A stretch of 8,968 nucleotides of DNA. It comes from Brevundimonas sp. UBA5936. Lineage in GTDB: Bacteria > Pseudomonadota > Alphaproteobacteria > Caulobacterales > Caulobacteraceae. Shown here in pieces: positions 6,300 through 8,968 of the stretch. Numbering within the stretch: position 1 is the first letter of the stretch; each line of letters begins with the position of its first letter. The notes under the pieces are model-generated. The model did no database searches and was not told the DNA's origin. It saw only the letters and a program-made list of their open reading frames with translations. Location: the NCBI GenBank assembly GCA_002430835.1, contig DJDA01000107.1, positions 1 through 8,968 of the forward strand. Direction: 5' to 3'. The translations under genes and the position numbers were made by a program.

Positions 6300-6626
6300 T
6301 CAGGCCCGTCCGGCCAGCGGCCCCGAAGCGCGCGGCGCGAAGCTGTGCTCCACCCGACTGCGGTGCGGCGTCACGTCGTTGCGAACCGCGCCGCCGACCC
6401 GACAGAGCTGTTCCAGGCCCCGGCCGCCGCCCGCCTCGTGCGAGACGATGAGGTCCAGCAGCCGCTCGGCTTCGGCCAGGCTGTCGGGCCGCTGGTCAAG
6501 CAGCCAGGCCTCGACCGCGTTCAGGTCGACCGTCAGGCCGCCGGCGCGCACGGACGCCTCGACCGCGCGGTTATTCCACTGTCGCAGCAGCGCCTGCGCC
6601 GCCTCCATCGACCATTTTTGAGCCAT
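6300..6626 (-). CDS. Conserved-looking small protein of unknown function
   Basis: I do not recognise this 108-residue product. Residues 1-65 look like a compact helical fold: MAQKWSMEAAQALLRQWNNR, then a short LTVDLNAVEAWLL segment and SLAEAERLLDLI. The remainder is Gly/Arg-rich and probably disordered. There is no signal peptide or membrane segment, so it is expected to be cytoplasmic. The ATG at 6626 was chosen over the upstream ATG at 6677 because GGAGG lies 5 bases ahead of it (TGGAGGGGCGT before the ATG). With that start the gene overlaps the last 56 bases of the membrane-protein gene in another frame, which suggests translational coupling. The context makes it a candidate accessory of the membrane-tethered regulator pair upstream. 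It could instead be a chance ORF, but the good ribosome site argues against that. Confidence 0.58.
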   Translation of the reverse strand: MAQKWSMEAAQALLRQWNNRAVEASVRAGGLTVDLNAVEAWLLDQRPDSLAEAERLLDLIVSHEAGGGRGLEQLCRVGGAVRNDVTPHRSRVEHSFAPRASGPLAGRA

Positions 6627-7047
6627 GACGCCCCTCCAGGGCGTAGCGCCGGTCGGCCTCGACCTCCCAGACGCCAAAGAATGCAGTCAGGCTGATGAGC
6701 GCCCAAATCGCCCACATCAGCGTGAAGTAAGCCCAGGCCAGGCGCTCATGCGCGAGGAAGGGCGCGAAATGTCCCAGCAGCCCGATCAGCTGAAAACTGG
6801 CGACCGACACGATCCACCAGCGCCCGGCGCGCTCCGCCAGCACCCACAGGCTGACGAAGAAGAGGACATCCACCACGAAGATGCCCACATAGACGCCCTT
6901 CCAGTTCAGATCGAAGGCAAGCTGCGACAACAACGGAGCCGCGATCATGGCCAGCGTCGCCAAACGATCCGCCGTCCTCCCGCGCCACAACAGGAGCGGA
7001 AAGGCGATGGCGTTGGCCGTCAGCAAAATGATCTGAACAGGATGCAT
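6571..7047 (-). CDS. Five-helix integral membrane protein of unknown function
   Basis: This is a 158-residue inner-membrane protein without recognisable enzymatic motifs. Five hydrophobic stretches are visible at about 4-21, 28-46, 51-72, 78-98 and 103-127. Polar residues within or near them (Gln42, Asp60, Gln86, His93) might have a structural or sensing role. The C-terminal tail from about 131 is charged and then Gly/Ala-rich, and it is encoded in the region that overlaps the next gene. GGAG lies 8 bases ahead of the ATG. The gene follows a membrane-anchored LuxR-type regulator by 102 bases on the same strand. I recall similar short polytopic proteins next to HTH genes in sphingomonads and Caulobacterales, but cannot name a family. 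Its role as sensor or partner of the regulator is inferred. Confidence 0.75.
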   Translation of the reverse strand: MHPVQIILLTANAIAFPLLLWRGRTADRLATLAMIAAPLLSQLAFDLNWKGVYVGIFVVDVLFFVSLWVLAERAGRWWIVSVASFQLIGLLGHFAPFLAHERLAWAYFTLMWAIWALISLTAFFGVWEVEADRRYALEGRHGSKMVDGGGAGAAATVE

Positions 7048-7066
7048 CAGACGATCTCCAGCCGCT

Positions 7067-7080
7067 CGCTCTGCAGAGCG
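7067..7080. repeat. 14-base perfect palindrome upstream of the membrane-protein gene
   Basis: CGCTCTGCAGAGCG is a perfect dyad 20 bases ahead of the membrane-protein ATG on the minus strand, overlapped by a second small palindrome GAGCGCTC at 7076-7083. LuxR-type HTH dimers bind dyads of this general size, so it is a candidate operator for the regulator encoded just upstream. It could also fold as a small RNA hairpin in the transcript. Confidence 0.35.
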
Positions 7081-7149
7081 CTCGACCCGCTACCCACACG
7101 ACGAACTTCTAAGCTTGATGGATCATGCACAGCTCCAGCGACGATGACG

Positions 7150-7626
7150 TCACGCCAGGCTGTGAATCATCTCCAGAACGGGATTGATCAGGCTGGCTCC
7201 AACCACGGCGATCATGAGCCAGGCCAGCGCCCAGAGCAGGATCAGCCACAAGACGGAGCCGCCCATTTTGCGGGGGCGACGCCACTCGTTCAGCGCGACA
7301 TAGCGCCGATAGAGCGCGCCCCCCGGCGCCTTCCCGTCCTCGAGAAGTCCGACGGGAGCCTCGATGACGCCCTTTTCTGCCCCAAGCGGCGGGGGCGGCG
7401 ACATTGCGATCGATTCCCCTGAGTAATGATCACTCAGGAGCCGCGCCGCCTGAATCCGGTTGGAGACGCCCAGTTTTTCATAAGCCCGGTGCAGATGGTT
7501 CTGAACCGTCCGTGGCGAGAGGTTCAGCTGCTGCGCGATCTCCTTGTCGCCCAGACGGCTGGCGGCGAAGCGCAGGATTTCAAGCTCGCGCGGCGTCAGG
7601 CTGTCGATGGACGAAGGGCTGTTCAC
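7150..7626 (-). CDS. LuxR-type HTH regulator with C-terminal membrane anchor
   Basis: This 158-residue protein has its DNA-binding domain first. Residues 9-64 match the LuxR/FixJ HTH: SLTPRELEILRFAA, then KEIAQQLNLSPRTVQNHLHR and AYEKLGVSNRIQAARLL. A Pro/Gly-rich linker (about 75-105) follows, then the basic patch RRPRK (116-120) and one membrane helix (about 123-147, VLWLILLWALAWLMIAVVG). A periplasmic tail of only about 11 residues ends the protein. Positive charges before the helix place the HTH in the cytoplasm. There is no receiver or ligand-binding domain, so the signal must come through the membrane or a partner. The start is GTG, the only plausible codon, because a stop lies four codons upstream in frame. 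It lacks a Shine-Dalgarno but has a promoter so close that the mRNA may be nearly leaderless. The five-helix protein follows on the same strand. Confidence 0.86.
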   Translation of the reverse strand: MNSPSSIDSLTPRELEILRFAASRLGDKEIAQQLNLSPRTVQNHLHRAYEKLGVSNRIQAARLLSDHYSGESIAMSPPPPLGAEKGVIEAPVGLLEDGKAPGGALYRRYVALNEWRRPRKMGGSVLWLILLWALAWLMIAVVGASLINPVLEMIHSLA

Positions 7627-7636
7627 AACGGCTGAC

Positions 7637-7662
7637 TATCTACCACACCCGCCTGGCGTCCA
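7637..7662 (-). promoter_or_regulatory. Caulobacter-type housekeeping promoter of the LuxR-type gene
   Basis: On the minus strand, TGGACGC (7662-7656) matches TTGACGS at six of seven positions. GGTAGATA (7644-7637) matches GCTANAWC at six of eight, with a spacer of 11 bases, inside the 10-14 range of the Caulobacter sigma-73 consensus. Transcription would begin only a few bases ahead of the GTG at 7626, which explains the missing ribosome site. The evidence is consensus matching only. Confidence 0.55.
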
Positions 7663-7804
7663 GTCCCCCGTCCCCGGCGCGCGCCGATCGGGCCCGGGTG
7701 TCACCGCGACGCGACACAACTGACGCGCGAGTCGGCATTTTGATTGCGTCCCTTCGGTCCGGCGTCGCATTAGGGGGATCATTCAAACGGGGGAACCGAC
7801 TTCT

Positions 7805-8596
7805 ATGATGCTGGCGCTTCTGATGGGCGGGCTGGGGTTGATCGTCGGCAGCTTCCTGGGCCTGGTCAGCCTGCGCCTGCCGCGCGGCGAGGACATCGTG
7901 GTCAGCCGCTCGCGGTGCGGCGGCTGCGGGCGCCCGCTCAAGCCCTGGCGGATGATCCCGGTGGTCAGTTGGGCGTTGTCGCGCGGCAAGTGCAGCGACT
8001 GCGGCGCCGTCATTCCCCTGCGCTATCCCCTGATCGAGCTGGCCTCCGGCGCCGTCGGCGCCTGGGCGGCCCTGTGCTTTCCCGATCCGGCCTGGGCCCT
8101 GGCCGGAGCCGTGCTGGGTTGGCAGCTTCTGCTGATCGCCGTGATCGACGCCGAGCATTTCTGGCTGCCTGACGCCCTGACCCTGCCCCTGTTCCTCAGC
8201 GGCCTGTTCGCCGCCGTGGCCCTGGATCCGGCGAACATCCAGAGCGGACTGAAGTGGTCGCTGATCGGGCCGCTGAAGACGCCCCTGATCGGGGCGGCGG
8301 CTGGTTTCGGCGGGCTGTGGCTGCTGGCCTTCCTCTACAAGCGCCTGCGCGGACGCGACGGTCTGGGCGGGGGCGACCCCTTCCTGCTGGGCGCGATCGG
8401 CGCCTGGGTCGGGTGGATGGGTCTGCCCAGCGTGCTGCTGTGGGCGTCGCTGACCGGCCTCAGCCTGGTAGCGGCCAAGCTTGTGCTGCGCCGTCCCGTG
8501 GCCTCCACCGACCGCCTGCCGTTCGGCGTCTTCCTGGCCGTCGGGGCCTGGCTGACCTGGCTCTACGGTCCCTTGGGACTGGGCTTCGGCGACTAG
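7805..8596 (+). CDS. Type IV prepilin peptidase, GspO/PilD type (A24 family)
   Basis: This inner-membrane aspartic protease of 263 residues cuts the leader peptide of type IV prepilins or type II secretion pseudopilins, and usually also N-methylates the new N-terminus. GSFLGLVSLRLP (15-26) leads into the cytoplasmic zinc-binding loop, with Cys38/Cys41 and Cys63/Cys66 in CGGC and CSDC. PVVSW and LRYPLIEL follow. Catalytic Asp115 lies in VIDAEHFWLPD. The second catalytic Asp191 lies in GLGGGDPFLLGAIGAW, where the usual Lys two residues after Asp is replaced by Phe. About seven to eight hydrophobic segments are present. The tetra-Cys domain separates it from the short CpaA-type pilus peptidases. 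The ATG at 7805 is followed by another at 7808; the G-rich site 11 bases upstream is weak. No pseudopilin gene is within view. It converges with overlapping stop on the gene at 8593. Confidence 0.95.
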   Translation: MMLALLMGGLGLIVGSFLGLVSLRLPRGEDIVVSRSRCGGCGRPLKPWRMIPVVSWALSRGKCSDCGAVIPLRYPLIELASGAVGAWAALCFPDPAWALAGAVLGWQLLLIAVIDAEHFWLPDALTLPLFLSGLFAAVALDPANIQSGLKWSLIGPLKTPLIGAAAGFGGLWLLAFLYKRLRGRDGLGGGDPFLLGAIGAWVGWMGLPSVLLWASLTGLSLVAAKLVLRRPVASTDRLPFGVFLAVGAWLTWLYGPLGLGFGD

Positions 8597-8968
8597 AGCG
8601 ACAGCAGGTCCGACCAGCGCCAGCGCCCGCCGCCCAGCGCCACGCGCGGCGCGCCCGGCTGGTCGCTGAGCGTCAGCAGCACATAGCCGTTGACCGTCTC
8701 GGCCTTGCAGGCGCGCGACGAGAAGCCGACCGTCACGGCGATGGCCTGACGCACCCCGGCCAGGCCCTTGCCCTCTTCGCCGGGGCTTTGCAGCCAGTCG
8801 CCGTTCCACATCAGGATGGCGCGGCCCGAAGCGCCTGAAGTGCGATAGGCTTGGCCGATGGCGGCGTTGATGCGCGCGTCGTTGCGCAGGGCGTCCTGGA
8901 TGCGCTTGACCATGTCGCAGCCCTGGCCCGAGCCGCCGCCCACGCCTGAACCGGACCCGCCGCCGCTG
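8593..8968 (-). CDS. Protein of unknown function, 5' end cut off by window
   Basis: The frame is open from the right edge of the window, so the N-terminus is missing; an internal GTG at 8941-8943 is not a convincing start. The visible 124 residues begin with a Gly/Ser linker (SGGGSGSGVGGGSGQG). A compact domain follows, with CDMVKRIQDALRNDARI, AILMWNGDWLQSPG, GKGLAGVRQAI, and a C-terminal GGGRWRWSDLLSL. Two Cys (in GCDM and RACKAE) could pair, which would suit an exported or envelope protein with an N-terminal anchor and flexible linker; this is inference. I recall similar C-terminal domains in Caulobacterales hypothetical proteins but know of no function. Its TAG stop overlaps the TAG of the convergent prepilin peptidase gene within CTAG at 8593-8596. 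Confidence 0.75.
   Translation of the reverse strand, partial: SGGGSGSGVGGGSGQGCDMVKRIQDALRNDARINAAIGQAYRTSGASGRAILMWNGDWLQSPGEEGKGLAGVRQAIAVTVGFSSRACKAETVNGYVLLTLSDQPGAPRVALGGGRWRWSDLLSL

Noticed and set aside
6627..6677. Upstream ATG at 6677 as start of the 108-residue ORF
   Set aside because: It lies deeper inside the membrane-protein gene and adds 17 residues of Arg/Pro-rich sequence. The ATG at 6626 has a well-placed GGAGG.
7145..7152. TGACGTCA palindrome over the stop codon of the LuxR-type gene
   Set aside because: It is only eight bases, overlaps coding sequence and the stop, and is common by chance at this composition.
6625..7422. Plus-strand open frame of 265 codons across the unknown gene group
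   Set aside because: It runs antisense through both the membrane protein and the LuxR-type gene. Composition is Gln/Arg/Pro-rich and hydrophilic with no motif, whereas the minus strand gives clear membrane helices and an HTH.
7735..7775. Promoter for the prepilin peptidase gene around TTGATT (7740-7745)
   Set aside because: No acceptable -10 lies at either the Caulobacter or the classical spacing. A promoter must exist in 7627-7804 but I cannot place it.
7640..8809. Long minus-strand open frame of 389 codons opposite the prepilin peptidase gene
   Set aside because: Its translation is rich in Gln, Arg, Gly and Ala with no domain, as expected for the antisense of high-GC coding DNA. The plus-strand peptidase has full catalytic motifs and explains the region.
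1..8968. CRISPR array, tRNA or rRNA genes, insertion sequence ends, toxin-antitoxin or phage-defence genes
   Set aside because: No regularly spaced repeats, cloverleaf sequences, transposase motifs or defence-related domains were seen on either strand.

Overview
The window looks like chromosomal DNA from an alphaproteobacterium of the Caulobacterales, most likely close to Brevundimonas or Caulobacter. The evidence is the high G+C content, the Caulobacter-like promoter ahead of the LuxR-type gene, the large TonB-dependent receptor, and the alphaproteobacterial flavour of the uracil-DNA glycosylase and SMR transporter. No mobile element, integrase, tRNA, rRNA or CRISPR array is visible, and coding density is high. 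No gap between genes exceeds about 220 bases.

Layout. (1) Positions 1-2393, plus strand: the 3' part of a family 4 uracil-DNA glycosylase, then a complete Slt-type lytic transglycosylase. (2) Positions 2404-3660, minus strand, read right to left: a promoter, a guanidine-II (mini-ykkC) riboswitch with two ACGA-loop hairpins, the guanidinium exporter gdx (sugE), a glutathione S-transferase 27 bases behind it, and a 36-codon small membrane-protein ORF. Its stop lies 10 bases from the stop of the converging transglycosylase gene, and a strong GC hairpin sits between them. (3) Positions 3807-6182, minus strand: one TonB-dependent outer-membrane receptor. (4) Positions 6300-7626, minus strand: a three-gene group made of a LuxR-type HTH protein with a C-terminal membrane anchor, a five-helix membrane protein, and an overlapping 108-residue protein of unknown function. 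(5) Positions 7805-8596, plus strand: a GspO/PilD-type prepilin peptidase. It converges, with overlapping stop codons, on a minus-strand gene of unknown function that runs off the right edge.

How the parts work together. The best-supported regulatory unit is the riboswitch-gdx-GST group. Free guanidinium would fold the two hairpins, expose the Shine-Dalgarno sequence and switch on export, and the GST and small membrane protein are probably carried on the same transcript. The most plausible undescribed system is the 6300-7626 group: a membrane-tethered DNA-binding protein beside a small polytopic membrane protein that could be its sensor or partner. That functional link is inferred from gene order only. 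The remaining genes (DNA repair, peptidoglycan turnover, receptor, prepilin processing) are ordinary housekeeping or envelope functions.
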